In this document: one piece after another, positions 1 through 9,297 of the stretch
Position numbering within the stretch: the stretch's first letter is position 1
Layout: each line of letters begins with the position of its first letter
Origin: Pseudohalocynthiibacter aestuariivivens
Lineage (GTDB): Bacteria > Pseudomonadota > Alphaproteobacteria > Rhodobacterales > Rhodobacteraceae
Length of the DNA stretch: 64,000 nt
Assembly (NCBI RefSeq): GCF_011040495.1
Contig: NZ_CP049042.1
Location: forward strand, 26,430 to 90,429
Direction: 5' to 3'
Notes under the pieces: generated by a model
Told to the model about the DNA's origin: nothing
Databases searched by the model: none
Seen by the model: only the letters and a program-made list of their open reading frames with translations
Position numbers and translations under genes: made by a program

Positions 1-305
1 TTGACGAAAACACGCCCGTCTTCGATCTTGGTGAGATAGGTTTTTAGATCAATCGATACCGGAGCACCGAGCGCCTTACCTGTCTTGATGTCAAATCGAC
101 CATTGTGCAGGGGGCATTCGATGATACCGTCCAACGGCAACCCGTCTGCTAGGCACGCAAATTCGTGCGTGCACACGCCGTGTGTGGCATAAAAGGCCCC
201 ATCCACATTGAAGACGGCAATCTCATTTCCCTCGATCTCGACAGAAATGACGTCGTCTTCTTCGATGTCTTCAACCGCTGCAACGTCATACCATTCACCA
301 GTCAT
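1..305 (-). CDS. Rieske [2Fe-2S] ferredoxin subunit, 3' end cut by window edge
   Basis: About 101 codons are visible from an ATG at 303-305, and the frame stays open to the left edge. The Rieske cluster signature is present: Cys45-X-His47 (CTHEF) and Cys64-X2-His67 (CPLHNGRFD). Size and sequence fit the small stand-alone ferredoxins that pass electrons to Rieske ring- or N-methyl-hydroxylating oxygenases, rather than a terminal oxygenase. It is the last visible gene of a reverse-strand operon behind the molybdoenzyme gene. The oxygenase and reductase it would serve should lie outside the window to the left; that is inference. Confidence 0.88.
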   Translation of the reverse strand, partial: MTGEWYDVAAVEDIEEDDVISVEIEGNEIAVFNVDGAFYATHGVCTHEFACLADGLPLDGIIECPLHNGRFDIKTGKALGAPVSIDLKTYLTKIEDGRVFV

Positions 306-347
306 ATAAACCTCCTGACTCCTTCTGAACCTAGGAAAATCAGGGTA

Positions 348-363
348 CCAAAGTTAACTTTGG
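348..363. promoter_or_regulatory. 16-bp perfect palindrome before the Rieske gene
   Basis: CCAAAGTTAACTTTGG is a perfect palindrome in the 67-bp gap between the molybdoenzyme stop and the Rieske start. No T-run follows it on the reverse strand, so an operator or processing hairpin is more likely than a terminator. A copy of AGATTAC-N4-GTAA sits right beside it at 370-384. Confidence 0.4.
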
Positions 364-369
364 CAAGGC

Positions 370-384
370 AGATTACTGCGGTAA
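370..384. promoter_or_regulatory. AGATTAC-N4-GTAA motif, copy 3
   Basis: The sequence AGATTACTGCGGTAA overlaps the stop codon of the molybdoenzyme gene. The same 11 fixed bases occur twice in the control region upstream of the operon (9358-9372 and 9417-9431). A shared binding site for the operon regulator is the simplest reading, and it would give the Rieske part its own control point. Inference from repetition only. Confidence 0.4.
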
Positions 385-2718
385 CTGAGACTCTTCCGTC
401 GCTTTAACTTTTACGGGCGCGGAAAACGGGGATGGTTCTGGAGCGCCTTCGGCTTTCACTATCTCAACCATGGCGGTCATTGGCGTCGGGCCTTGCGCCA
501 AGGCAGATGTGCCGAAGTCCTTGGTAAGTACATTGGGGTTTCCATGGCGGCAGTAGCCAGCTTCGGGACCTGAAGGTATCGGATCGTACCAGGCGCCGGT
601 CGGGAGTTGCACGCATCCCTGACGGATTGCATTGGAAAGCACTACTCCCGCGTAGCAAGCGCCGCGCTTATTGAAAACGAGCACTATGTCGCCATCGGAC
701 AGCCCACGCTGGTTTGCATCCAACGGGTGCATTGTCAAAGCTTCGCGCCCGTTCACCTTACCCTCAAGGCTTACCTTGCCAGGATCAAACTGGCTGTGCA
801 AACGGTTCGGGGGCTGATTGGAGATTAGATGCAGCGGAAATTCGGTCTCATTTGGCGCTCCAAGACGCTCTGATGGCTTGATCCAAGTCGGGTGGCCCGC
901 ACAGTCTTTCAATACCATAGCAGCGATCGTCTCGCTGAAAATCTCGATCTTGCCGCTCGGAGTCGAAAGTGGATGCGCGATTGGATCGGCGCGAAAAGCC
1001 TCGAGGAGCACCCTCTCTTCAATTTCGGGTGCATTGTCGTGAATGCCCTTCGTGCGCAATTCGTCAATGGTAGGTAGATAGAGGCCGCTTTGATGTGCGT
1101 TGGCCCGGGTCTCGGCCCATATCGATTTGATCCAGGCCTCGGCATCTTGCCCTTGGTGAAATTTTTGACCAACATCGAGCCGTTCAGCGATAGCGCTAAA
1201 AATATCGAAGTCGTTCCTGCTTTCACCAACGGGTTCAATCACCTGTTCCATAGCCACGATTCTAGTGTCCCAGCTTCCCATGGCGATGTCATGGCGTTCA
1301 AGTGGTGTCGTCGCTGGGAATACGATATCTGCATGTCGTGCGGTCGAAGTCCAGAATGGTTCATTCACGATCACGGTTTCGGGTTGCCTGAAAGCCTGTA
1401 CCAGGCGGTTCAAGTCCTGGTGGTGGTGAAATGGGTTGCCCCCTGCCCAGTAAATGGCCCGAATGTCGGGGTAATTTCGCATTTCACCCATGAATTGATA
1501 ACGCGCTCCGGGGTTCAGCAAGGCGTCGGCAATACGCGCTACCGGGATGTGGGTCTTGACCGGGTTCTCGCCCTGTGGGAGTGCGCCATAGCGAAAGCGG
1601 CGCACGGGGTGCCCCGTGCCATTGTCGGAGGCATATCCGAATCCGAAGCCACCTCCTGGCAATCCGATCTGTCCGAGCATCGCAGCAAGGACAACGATCA
1701 TCCACGCCGGCTGCTCTCCATGATCCGCACGTTGCAGCGACCAGGCCATGTTGATCAGGCAGCGCCTGCGTGCCATCCGGCGCGCAAGGGTCCTGATCCT
1801 ATTCGCTGGAATACCAGTGATCCTTGCAGCCCAACCCGGATTTTTGGGTTGCCTGTCCGTATGCCCAAGCAGATAGGGAAGGAACTGTTCAAATCCCACG
1901 CAGTAGCGTTTGAGAAAGTTGATGTCGGCAAGGTTTTCCGTCCACAGGACGAATGCGAGGGCCAGCATCATAGCCGTGTCAGTACCCGGGCGGATTGCCA
2001 GCCAATCGGCACCGAGGGCATCAGGGCAATCGGACTTCTGCGGGCTGATATTCACGAATACCGCGCCGTTGGCACGCGCCTTGTTCAGGTTTTGTCCGAC
2101 GATATGACGAGTGGCACCACCCGCTGCAATCTGTGTGTTTTTGATCGCCACGCCACCAAAAAGTACAAACAGCTCCGTGTGTCTTGAAAGAACCGGCCAA
2201 GATGTGGCGCCTTTCAGAATATCACGCTCGAAGTCACCAACGACATACGGACACAGGCCCTCCAAAGCAGCATGACTGTAGGTGCCGACAGTTCCAGAAT
2301 AGCCGCCAAGACAATTCAGAAATCTGTGGATCTGGCTTTGCGCATGATGGAAGCGCCCGGCACTTGCCCAACCGTATGAACCGCCGAACACAGCTGATGG
2401 TCCGTGTTTAGCATATATCTCACCAAGTTGGCGGGCGGCCAAATCCAGTGCGTCATTCCACGACAGTTCGATGAAGGACTCCTGACCACGTTTTTCCCGC
2501 CTATCAGGCCCATCGCGGTCTAAATACCCTTCGCGAACTGCCGGACGCCTGACGCGTGCATCGCTGTTGACCACGTCAAGCAACCCGATGTGTATCCTCG
2601 ACGGAGACGGGTCATCCGAGAGTTGTCGCACACACCACTCGTCCCGATCACTTTTATGAACGTGAAAGGCTCCCGAATGGAAACAGGACAATTTACTGGT
2701 GCGTTCGCTTTGCTTCAC
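373..2718 (-). CDS. Molybdopterin oxidoreductase, BisC/DMSO-reductase type
   Basis: 781 residues, the usual length for the biotin-sulfoxide/TMAO/DMSO reductase branch. Residues 112-129 (GGSYGWASAGRFHHAQSQ) are the family signature, and Ser148 (GTYSHAALE) lies where the molybdenum-ligating serine is found. There is no twin-arginine signal, so it should be cytoplasmic like BisC. The start is GTG at 2716-2718 behind a GGAACA box. It would reduce (or oxidise) an S- or N-oxide using bis-MGD molybdenum. It follows the TPR gene by 33 bp in an operon with a betaine-type importer and a Rieske ferredoxin, so the substrate is probably an oxidised onium compound; the exact substrate cannot be read from the sequence. 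Confidence 0.88.
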   Translation of the reverse strand: MKQSERTSKLSCFHSGAFHVHKSDRDEWCVRQLSDDPSPSRIHIGLLDVVNSDARVRRPAVREGYLDRDGPDRREKRGQESFIELSWNDALDLAARQLGEIYAKHGPSAVFGGSYGWASAGRFHHAQSQIHRFLNCLGGYSGTVGTYSHAALEGLCPYVVGDFERDILKGATSWPVLSRHTELFVLFGGVAIKNTQIAAGGATRHIVGQNLNKARANGAVFVNISPQKSDCPDALGADWLAIRPGTDTAMMLALAFVLWTENLADINFLKRYCVGFEQFLPYLLGHTDRQPKNPGWAARITGIPANRIRTLARRMARRRCLINMAWSLQRADHGEQPAWMIVVLAAMLGQIGLPGGGFGFGYASDNGTGHPVRRFRYGALPQGENPVKTHIPVARIADALLNPGARYQFMGEMRNYPDIRAIYWAGGNPFHHHQDLNRLVQAFRQPETVIVNEPFWTSTARHADIVFPATTPLERHDIAMGSWDTRIVAMEQVIEPVGESRNDFDIFSAIAERLDVGQKFHQGQDAEAWIKSIWAETRANAHQSGLYLPTIDELRTKGIHDNAPEIEERVLLEAFRADPIAHPLSTPSGKIEIFSETIAAMVLKDCAGHPTWIKPSERLGAPNETEFPLHLISNQPPNRLHSQFDPGKVSLEGKVNGREALTMHPLDANQRGLSDGDIVLVFNKRGACYAGVVLSNAIRQGCVQLPTGAWYDPIPSGPEAGYCRHGNPNVLTKDFGTSALAQGPTPMTAMVEIVKAEGAPEPSPFSAPVKVKATEESQLPQ

Positions 2719-2751
2719 ATCTGTTCCAAAGGTCCAGGGTAGACGGGCGGG

Positions 2752-4392
2752 TCAGGTGATCCCGGCAGTCCTACAAAAACATGACACCTTGACCGGAACC
2801 TCCGATCGCGCCGCAGCCATTTCAAAGCTATGACGCACATGGGGGAGTTCGGTTGCTTCCCTCCTGCGCTCTAGGCATTCCATAAGGCCACGCAAGCTCC
2901 AGACATTGCCGGGGTGCTGACAGGCACGGCTTAGCGTGTCGTCAAATCCGAGGTCTGCGCGATAAATGCTCTCAGCCTCTTCCAACTGTCCCTGCTCCAT
3001 CAACAATGCGCCAAGCGCGTGGCGCGTGGGCTGCATCCAGCCCCAGGGTTCGTCATATTCCAGAGTGTCGTCCCTGCGGATCGACTCGCGTAGGTGCGAA
3101 AAGGCCAGTTCGTGATTGCCTTTGTGATATTCAAGTTCACCCAGCATCATCTGCTCGGCAATGCCCAAGACATCGCTCGCCAGATTATTCACCACGCGTC
3201 GCGTTTTCGGTACTTTTTCAAGCGCTTCGTAAAACAAAGCCATTTCGGCTTCGGCCTCTTCGACCCTGCGCAAGTTGGCCAAGGCCACGGTACGCGCATA
3301 CCTCAGGGTCGCCATGGAATAGCTGTAAACCTCGGGCTTCTCCGGTAGAGGTTCAGCCAAGATATCTTTCCACATCCCAAACCGGATTCGCACGTGTTGC
3401 TTGATCGAAAGATAGCACTCCAGAAAATCGCCGTGTTCGATGATCACGCTTTCTGGGATAGTTTGCGTCATCTCATCGGCTGTCCTCAGAGCGACAGACC
3501 GCTGTCCCTGAAACATCGCGCCATAGACTTTGAAATGATAGTCGTGAAGCCGGTAGTAGGTGTAGAAGTTGTTGCCCCCACGATAGGAATAAAATTTTGC
3601 ATTCGCCAGCGTGGCCCGGTGATTGCGTTCGACCACCATCTGGTAGTTTCCGCATAGCACATCTATATGCGTGGGCATGTGCCAAAGGTGGCCAGCATCC
3701 GGTATCAGGCCGCCAAGCGCATCTCCGTGGCGCAAGGCACGCTCGGGATGGGGCGACATTTCCAACGCATGAATATATAGGTGAAGCAGGCCCGCATGCT
3801 CCCATGCCTTTGGATTGGTTGCAAAGGCATGATCCATGGCGGCAATGATTTCCTCGGTATCCGCATTTTCGGCCGGCTCACCAGTTTGCAAGTTCCATAG
3901 TTTCCACGGCGTCCGGTTCATCAGTGCCTCAACATACAAGGCACGGACGTTCAGATTGTCGCCATAGGTCTTAAAGACTTGGCGCATCTCATTGCCATAG
4001 GCGTCATTGTAAGGTCCAAATTCGTCCGTATCTGGAGACGTTGGGTAGCGTGCCGGTAGGGCTTCGATCAAAGCTGCTTCGAGCGTTGAAACCGCCGAGA
4101 TTAGTGCCCGGGCTGACCGCAATGCCGTATGTGCCTGTTGCAGAACCTCAGCGCGTTCCTCAGGGCTGTAGGTAAACCACCAGCGATTGTAGTTCGGTCC
4201 GATGGCATAAGCGATACCCCAATGTGCCATGGCGCAATTTGGATCTTCTTTTAGAGCGTTTTCGAAACAGACGATCGCTTCCTCATGGTTGTATCCGTAA
4301 ATCCAAGCGAGCCCGCGATCGAACCACTGTTGTGCGACAGGAAATTCTGTCGTGACTGGCCAAGAATATGTACCGAGGTCAAAATATTCCAT
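2752..4392 (-). CDS. TPR-repeat protein of unknown role
   Basis: About 546 residues of helical tetratricopeptide-type repeats, with no signal peptide or membrane segment. The first ATG in the frame is at 4413, but the ATG at 4390-4392 has AAGGA placed correctly before it and starts a protein beginning MEYFDLG, so this start is preferred. Proteins of this type sit in many alphaproteobacterial catabolic operons without known chemistry. The C-terminus carries two close cysteines (SCFCR), which could bind metal or be redox active. It lies between the GST and molybdoenzyme genes with short gaps (39 and 33 bp), consistent with cotranscription. It could be an assembly factor or scaffold for the molybdoenzyme. 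Confidence 0.8.
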   Translation of the reverse strand: MEYFDLGTYSWPVTTEFPVAQQWFDRGLAWIYGYNHEEAIVCFENALKEDPNCAMAHWGIAYAIGPNYNRWWFTYSPEERAEVLQQAHTALRSARALISAVSTLEAALIEALPARYPTSPDTDEFGPYNDAYGNEMRQVFKTYGDNLNVRALYVEALMNRTPWKLWNLQTGEPAENADTEEIIAAMDHAFATNPKAWEHAGLLHLYIHALEMSPHPERALRHGDALGGLIPDAGHLWHMPTHIDVLCGNYQMVVERNHRATLANAKFYSYRGGNNFYTYYRLHDYHFKVYGAMFQGQRSVALRTADEMTQTIPESVIIEHGDFLECYLSIKQHVRIRFGMWKDILAEPLPEKPEVYSYSMATLRYARTVALANLRRVEEAEAEMALFYEALEKVPKTRRVVNNLASDVLGIAEQMMLGELEYHKGNHELAFSHLRESIRRDDTLEYDEPWGWMQPTRHALGALLMEQGQLEEAESIYRADLGFDDTLSRACQHPGNVWSLRGLMECLERRREATELPHVRHSFEMAAARSEVPVKVSCFCRTAGIT

Positions 4393-4431
4393 TTTCCGAT
4401 CCTTATGACGCATTCAGGTCGGCGGGTTGCA

Positions 4432-5091
4432 TCAGACGTCTTCGTATCCAAGTCCCGGGCCGAAATGCCAATCTTGGATTGGTGAAATCGCCGGGCGTTC
4501 CATTACGCTTTCTGCAATCGAGCGGATTTTTGGGGTCAGACCTCCCAGCCGCGTTGTGTCGCCCTCCCACTGAAACAGCATCCAGATGTAAATATCCAAA
4601 ACACTGAACCCGTGGTCTTTCAGAAAATACGGAGAGGCACTGGCTTCTTGCTCCAAAATGGCCCATTGCGCGTCAACATGGTTGCGACCCTTTTCCATAA
4701 CGGGTTCGATCTCTTTGTTGGTAAAAGCTTGGGGATAATAACAGCGCAAATATCCCTCATAGATATTGGTCGCCATAAATACCATCCAGCGAGTCATCTG
4801 GCCGCGTTCCGGATGTCCAGGAGGTGGGATCAGTTCCTTTTGTGGATAGTTGTCGGCCAGTGACATAAGGATTGCCGCGCTTTCCGTAAGAACATGACCG
4901 CCCGGCGTGATTAAGGTTGGTATTTGCCCGCGCGGATTAATGGACAGGAATTCAGTGGTCTTCGTCCCGCCATTGGCATAGTCGATTTCTCTCACTTCAA
5001 AAGCGGCACCGGCCTCCGCAAGTGTCGCCTGAACGCAGGCTCCTCCGGTTGTTTTGCAGTCATATAAAGTCAGCATTTTCGGTTTACTCAT
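4432..5091 (-). CDS. Glutathione S-transferase family protein
   Basis: 219 residues. The N-terminal half has a thioredoxin-like fold with NPRGQIP (52-58, containing the cis-proline) and Glu70-Ser71 of the glutathione site; the C-terminal half is the helical domain. Start ATG at 5089-5091 is preceded directly by AAGG; an alternative Met is five codons in. The gene begins 5 bp after the permease stop, so it is translationally linked to the importer. Such GSTs in catabolic operons often perform glutathione-dependent thioether cleavage, isomerisation or dehalogenation. In this context it could act on a sulfur compound generated by the molybdoenzyme, which is speculation. Confidence 0.87.
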   Translation of the reverse strand: MSKPKMLTLYDCKTTGGACVQATLAEAGAAFEVREIDYANGGTKTTEFLSINPRGQIPTLITPGGHVLTESAAILMSLADNYPQKELIPPPGHPERGQMTRWMVFMATNIYEGYLRCYYPQAFTNKEIEPVMEKGRNHVDAQWAILEQEASASPYFLKDHGFSVLDIYIWMLFQWEGDTTRLGGLTPKIRSIAESVMERPAISPIQDWHFGPGLGYEDV

Positions 5092-5096
5092 CCTTG

Positions 5097-7178
5097 TTAG
5101 AGCGCTGTCGTTTCAGTGTGCGCACCCTTGACACGCCGGCTGAGTGCCTGGGTCATACGATCAGCGCATATCGCGATAATGGCCATGCCGATGCCCGCAA
5201 CGATGCCTACACCGAAATCTCCATCTGAAAGACCAATGTAGACCTGCTGTCCCAGGCCGTTAGTTCCAACCAGTGCCGCTATTACAAGCATAGCGATGGC
5301 GTACATAATGGTTTGGTTCAGTCCCAATAAGATTACAGGCAGCGCCATAGGCAGCTTGACCCGAAAAAGCATCTGTAAGGGCGTAGTTCCGAAGGATTCT
5401 GCTGCCTCAACCACCTGATGCGGAAGGTTGCGTAGACCGTGTTCAGCATAGCGAATAGCTGGGACGATGGCATAGGCACATATGGACAACAGCGCCGTGA
5501 ATTCTCCGATCTTGAATAACATCACGAATGGGATGAGGATCACAAAAAGGGGCATGGTCTGAAGCGTATCGGACACTGGCCGTACCATGGCAGAAAACCG
5601 GTCGTGCTCGGCCGCCAGTACCCCGATCGTTGTACCCAGCAGGAAACAGATCATGACTGCGAGGGAAACGATGTAGAGCGACAAAACCGCCTTTTCCCAA
5701 GATCCCGTCACGATCAGAAATACGAGCCCGGCAACCACACCGATGATTAGGCGGCGTCCGCCCAATTGGTGTGCCAGCAGCACGAACATGATTACAAACG
5801 CCAGCCATGGAATGTTAGTCAAACCGAAGAAATAAACGACACCGCTAACCATGACCAACAAGGTGACATAGGGCGAAATTCGGCGTGCGCTGACGTAGGC
5901 AATGAGGGCGATCAGGCCCGTATAGACCGCCATGTGCCATGGCATCAGTTTAAAGCCCCAACTGAACGGCGAAACAGTGTCCAGCATCCCAGATTTGATG
6001 GGCAGCATGACGAAGAAGAAAAAGTTGTTCTTGATGGCCTTGAGAACGTGCCCGTATGACGCGACGAACTCGGTGACAGCCTGGTTGATGGCTCCGGCTG
6101 CACCCACGACACTTTCCTTCGGCCATGTGCTCAACGCTGGGAAGATCAGTGAAAAACCCACGATCATGACAAGGCCCGCAAGTGCCGCCCAGAAAGCGCG
6201 TCGTTTTGCTTGCGGGCGTTTTTCCACTTGCGATGTGCCGGCTTTGATCGCTAATCCCCATGTGATGCGGTCCATGATCATTGCGATCAATGCAATTACA
6301 ATCCCCGCAAGCAGGCTGTCGCCGAACTGTGCCTTGCGCATCGTGCGGGTCACTTCCCACCCGATATCGTTTGTTCCGCCGATGATTGAGGCAATGATCA
6401 CCATGCTCAGCGCCGCCATCGTGCACTGGTTCACACCCAGCAAGATTTGTCGCAACGCTGCTGGTGTTCTGACCTGCCAGAACAACTGTCTTTCATTCGC
6501 GCCAGACATTTGGCCGGATTCGACGATCGACCCTGGTACATTCTGAAGGCCGACGATCGTGTTTCTAACCATGGGTGGAAATGCAAAGATGATGCTGGAG
6601 ATTAGGCCAACCGTTGTACCGAACCCGAAGAGGAGGAGGATTGGGATCAGATAAGCAAAGGCGGGAATCGTCTGCAGCAGGTCAAGTGTGGGGATGACCA
6701 CCCGGTGTGCTCGATCCGAGTAGAATCCCCACGCTCCAATCGCAAAACCCAGTGCAATCGACATCGGCACCGAAACCAAGACGAGTGCTAGGGAGTTCAT
6801 CGTGGGCACCCAATACCCAAAAGAGGCGATGTAGACACATGTCAGGGCGCAAAACATCGTCAACAGGACCCCGGATGCGCGGAGCGCCAGAACGCATACG
6901 GCATAGGTCGTGACGCTCCAGGGTAGCCACTGCAGAACGGACTGCGTCCAATAAACTGGCCATTCTAGAAGCCAAGCAATAGATTTGAAGATAAACCCGA
7001 ATGTGTCGACGAACCATGCCATGGCCGCGTTCAGCGGCTCTGTGATTGGCATTTCCAATGCACTTGGTGGAAGAACGATATCTTCTGCCACCGCGCCGAC
7101 AATGGCCAGTGCAAAAAAAACGACGACGGTTGCTGTCGGCAGCAACAATGGCTTTCTGAATAGCGCGGCAGTCATCAT
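5097..7178 (-). CDS. Betaine-type ABC transporter permease, two fused domains
   Basis: 693 residues with two complete ProW/OpuAB-like transmembrane domains, roughly residues 110-320 and 480-680. Each has an EAA-type cytoplasmic loop (ESGQMSGANERQLFWQVRTP in the first, EAAESFGTTPLQMLFRVKLP in the second). Most family members carry one such domain and act as a homodimer; here the dimer is encoded as one chain. The start overlaps the ATPase stop in an ATGA (7175-7178), giving tight coupling. With the ATPase and periplasmic binding protein it forms an importer for glycine-betaine-like quaternary or sulfonium compounds. Confidence 0.9.
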   Translation of the reverse strand: MMTAALFRKPLLLPTATVVVFFALAIVGAVAEDIVLPPSALEMPITEPLNAAMAWFVDTFGFIFKSIAWLLEWPVYWTQSVLQWLPWSVTTYAVCVLALRASGVLLTMFCALTCVYIASFGYWVPTMNSLALVLVSVPMSIALGFAIGAWGFYSDRAHRVVIPTLDLLQTIPAFAYLIPILLLFGFGTTVGLISSIIFAFPPMVRNTIVGLQNVPGSIVESGQMSGANERQLFWQVRTPAALRQILLGVNQCTMAALSMVIIASIIGGTNDIGWEVTRTMRKAQFGDSLLAGIVIALIAMIMDRITWGLAIKAGTSQVEKRPQAKRRAFWAALAGLVMIVGFSLIFPALSTWPKESVVGAAGAINQAVTEFVASYGHVLKAIKNNFFFFVMLPIKSGMLDTVSPFSWGFKLMPWHMAVYTGLIALIAYVSARRISPYVTLLVMVSGVVYFFGLTNIPWLAFVIMFVLLAHQLGGRRLIIGVVAGLVFLIVTGSWEKAVLSLYIVSLAVMICFLLGTTIGVLAAEHDRFSAMVRPVSDTLQTMPLFVILIPFVMLFKIGEFTALLSICAYAIVPAIRYAEHGLRNLPHQVVEAAESFGTTPLQMLFRVKLPMALPVILLGLNQTIMYAIAMLVIAALVGTNGLGQQVYIGLSDGDFGVGIVAGIGMAIIAICADRMTQALSRRVKGAHTETTAL

Positions 7179-8284
7179 GCTTGACCTGCGAATTGATCAT
7201 CCGTGGACACTTCTCGGACGACCTGACGGTCTTCGGAACCTGTTGCCAGCGCCTTGACGACCCCGCGGGCTGTCGCAACGCCTAGAACCAGCCCGTTTTC
7301 ATCCTCGACAAGAACACCATCTTCGTGTTCCGCGAGATAGGGCAAAAGGTCTTCAACCGACGTGTTGTGCGCCACGCGGCCTTTCACGATCTTGTCCCGA
7401 TCCTCAATGGGACGCATGACGTCCTCGGCGTGCAGGATCCGTTCCCAAGGAACATCGCTGGTGAATTCGAAAACGTAATCGTCGGCGGGATTTAGAATCA
7501 GATCTAGTGGTGTGCCGATTTGCACTACCTCGCCATCTTTCATGATCATGATGCGATCCGCGATGCGTAGAGCTTCGAGGAAGTCATGAGTGATGAAGAC
7601 AATGCTTTTGTGAAGGACTTGTTGGATGCGCAGAAATTCATCCTGCATCTGGCGGCGGATAAGGGGGTCAAGAGCGGAAAACGGCTCGTCCAGGAACCAG
7701 ATATCCGGTTCAACAGCCAAGGACCTCGCGATGCCTACACGCTGCTGTTGCCCACCGGACAGTTGATCGGGAAAATTGTGTTCCCGACCATTGAGTTCGA
7801 CCAAATCGATTACGCGCCTAGCACGTTCGAAACGTTCTTTTTCGGAAATACCCTGAAGTTTCAGTGGGAACGCAATATTTTCAATCACATTGAGATGTGG
7901 TAGCAGGCCGAAGGCTTGGAACACCATGCCCATCTTGTTGCGGCGGATATCGATCAGTTCCTTTTTAGACAGAGAAAGCAGATCGTGGCCTTCGATCAGA
8001 ACCGCTCCTGCGGTCGGCTCTACGAGACGTGAAAGGCAACGGACCACGGTTGATTTGCCCGAACCAGAAAGTCCCATTATTACGAAGATTTCGCCCCTAT
8101 GCAGATCGAAAGAGACATTTGCAGCAGCGGTAATATGATTCTCTGAGCGAATTTCGGCGATCGTTTCATCCGGATCGGACAGCTTGCCACATTTCCTTGT
8201 AAAGAACTTGTCAGGATTGGGCCCGTAGATCTTCCAGACGTTTCTGCAAGACAGGACCACCTCTTTGGTCGAACTGAATTTCAT
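7175..8284 (-). CDS. Betaine-type ABC transporter ATPase, ProV-like
   Basis: 369 residues from the ATG at 8282-8284. Walker A GLSGSGKST is at about 71-79, with signature LSGGQQQR, Walker B WFLDEP and an H-loop (FITHD). A C-terminal CBS-like regulatory segment (DVMRPIEDRDKI onward) follows, as in ProV/OpuAA. A longer frame from GTG 8336-8338 exists but runs straight through a strong hairpin (8315-8339), so the internal ATG is preferred. It powers import of the substrate delivered by the binding protein. Overlap with the permease is 4 bp. Confidence 0.92.
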   Translation of the reverse strand: MKFSSTKEVVLSCRNVWKIYGPNPDKFFTRKCGKLSDPDETIAEIRSENHITAAANVSFDLHRGEIFVIMGLSGSGKSTVVRCLSRLVEPTAGAVLIEGHDLLSLSKKELIDIRRNKMGMVFQAFGLLPHLNVIENIAFPLKLQGISEKERFERARRVIDLVELNGREHNFPDQLSGGQQQRVGIARSLAVEPDIWFLDEPFSALDPLIRRQMQDEFLRIQQVLHKSIVFITHDFLEALRIADRIMIMKDGEVVQIGTPLDLILNPADDYVFEFTSDVPWERILHAEDVMRPIEDRDKIVKGRVAHNTSVEDLLPYLAEHEDGVLVEDENGLVLGVATARGVVKALATGSEDRQVVREVSTDDQFAGQA

Positions 8285-8314
8285 GCTTAGACTTTTTTGA
8301 TTCGGGAAAAGTAA

Positions 8315-8339
8315 CGTGGCGCAGTCAAATTGCGCCACG
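8315..8339 (-). terminator. Intercistronic hairpin between binding protein and ATPase genes
   Basis: Perfect 9-bp inverted repeat CGTGGCGCA / TGCGCCACG with a 7-nt loop, followed on the reverse strand by TTACTTTT. It lies 22 nt past the binding-protein stop. Such partial terminators or RNA-stabilising stems are common after the binding-protein gene of ABC importers and make that protein more abundant than the membrane parts. Confidence 0.65.
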
Positions 8340-8361
8340 AGTTAAGGTGCAGATCTGTGGA

Positions 8362-9297
8362 TCAACTGTCGATGCTGCTAACCCAAGGTTGCCACACACT
8401 TTCGTTATGGTCGATCCATTCGCGGGCCACCTCATCCACGCTTCGACCGTTCTGATCAACCTCAAGGATCAACCTGTTTTGAATTTCGTTTGTGAGGGTG
8501 AATTTTTCCACGAACTCGTAGGCATCGGGCCACTTTTCTTCAAATCCCGACCAAACAACTTTGACAACATCAGCTTGTTCAAACCCGCAGGCATCTTCGT
8601 AAGTCTGATTTTTTTCATCGCAGTTTCCTTCTATTGGATTCCATTCTACCCAATTCAAATCCACTTCGGCGAAGACCCAATGTGGTTGCCACATCATCAT
8701 GATAATTGGTTCTTCCGCAGCAATTGCACCTTTGAGTTCGGCAACCATAGAACCTTCACTGCCTCCTGGCACGGGTACGTAAGGCAGACCAAACTTTTCA
8801 ATGAGGGCCCTCGAACGCGGTCCCCAATCCGCCGGATAATCTATCAACCGGCCTTTCGGATATGTGTCGGCGCTTGTAAACGCCTCGGCACAGTTCATCA
8901 AAGCGGTGTAGTTGGGAAGTCCGGGGCAGCGCTCTTCCATGTAGGGAGGATAGATCCAGCCTTCATCGGCTACGACCCCCAAATCGCCGACGATTTTCAT
9001 CGCACCGGAATCAAGCGCTTTTTGATAAATGTCGCCAACGTTGTTAGTCCAGTTTTCCGGTTGCACATGCAACTCACCCTGGCTGATTGCCGTGAATTGA
9101 GGAACCGCACCTGCCGTAACGTATTCCACGCTGTATCCAGCATCGGTCAACAGTTCACCCATGATCCGCGCAGACAAGTTCTGTCCCGTCCACTCGTTCA
9201 TGGGAATTCTGATCGTATCTGTGGATTCTGCTACAGCTACTCCGCCTATTGTAACGGCAAGTGCAAGCGATACCGGAAGCCCTTGTTTGTAACGCAT
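8362..9297 (-). CDS. Periplasmic substrate-binding protein, ProX/OpuAC type
   Basis: 311 residues with a clear Sec signal peptide (MRYKQGLPVSLALAV..., cleavage near AVAES). The mature part matches the OpuAC/ProX class that binds onium compounds in an aromatic cage; tryptophans are abundant, including MWQPHWVF and WVEWNP. Start ATG at 9295-9297 has GGAGAGG at proper distance. First gene of the importer operon. Ligand class (betaine, choline-like, DMSP-like) follows from the family; the exact ligand is not determined. Confidence 0.92.
   Translation of the reverse strand: MRYKQGLPVSLALAVTIGGVAVAESTDTIRIPMNEWTGQNLSARIMGELLTDAGYSVEYVTAGAVPQFTAISQGELHVQPENWTNNVGDIYQKALDSGAMKIVGDLGVVADEGWIYPPYMEERCPGLPNYTALMNCAEAFTSADTYPKGRLIDYPADWGPRSRALIEKFGLPYVPVPGGSEGSMVAELKGAIAAEEPIIMMMWQPHWVFAEVDLNWVEWNPIEGNCDEKNQTYEDACGFEQADVVKVVWSGFEEKWPDAYEFVEKFTLTNEIQNRLILEVDQNGRSVDEVAREWIDHNESVWQPWVSSIDS

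Noticed and set aside
348-363. Terminator call for the 16-bp palindrome
   Set aside because: No T-run on either strand and the stem could not form a stable loop; kept as a possible operator.
1090-2187. 365-codon forward open frame
   Set aside because: Lies antisense to the molybdoenzyme gene, whose family motifs are clear; the forward translation has no recognisable domain.
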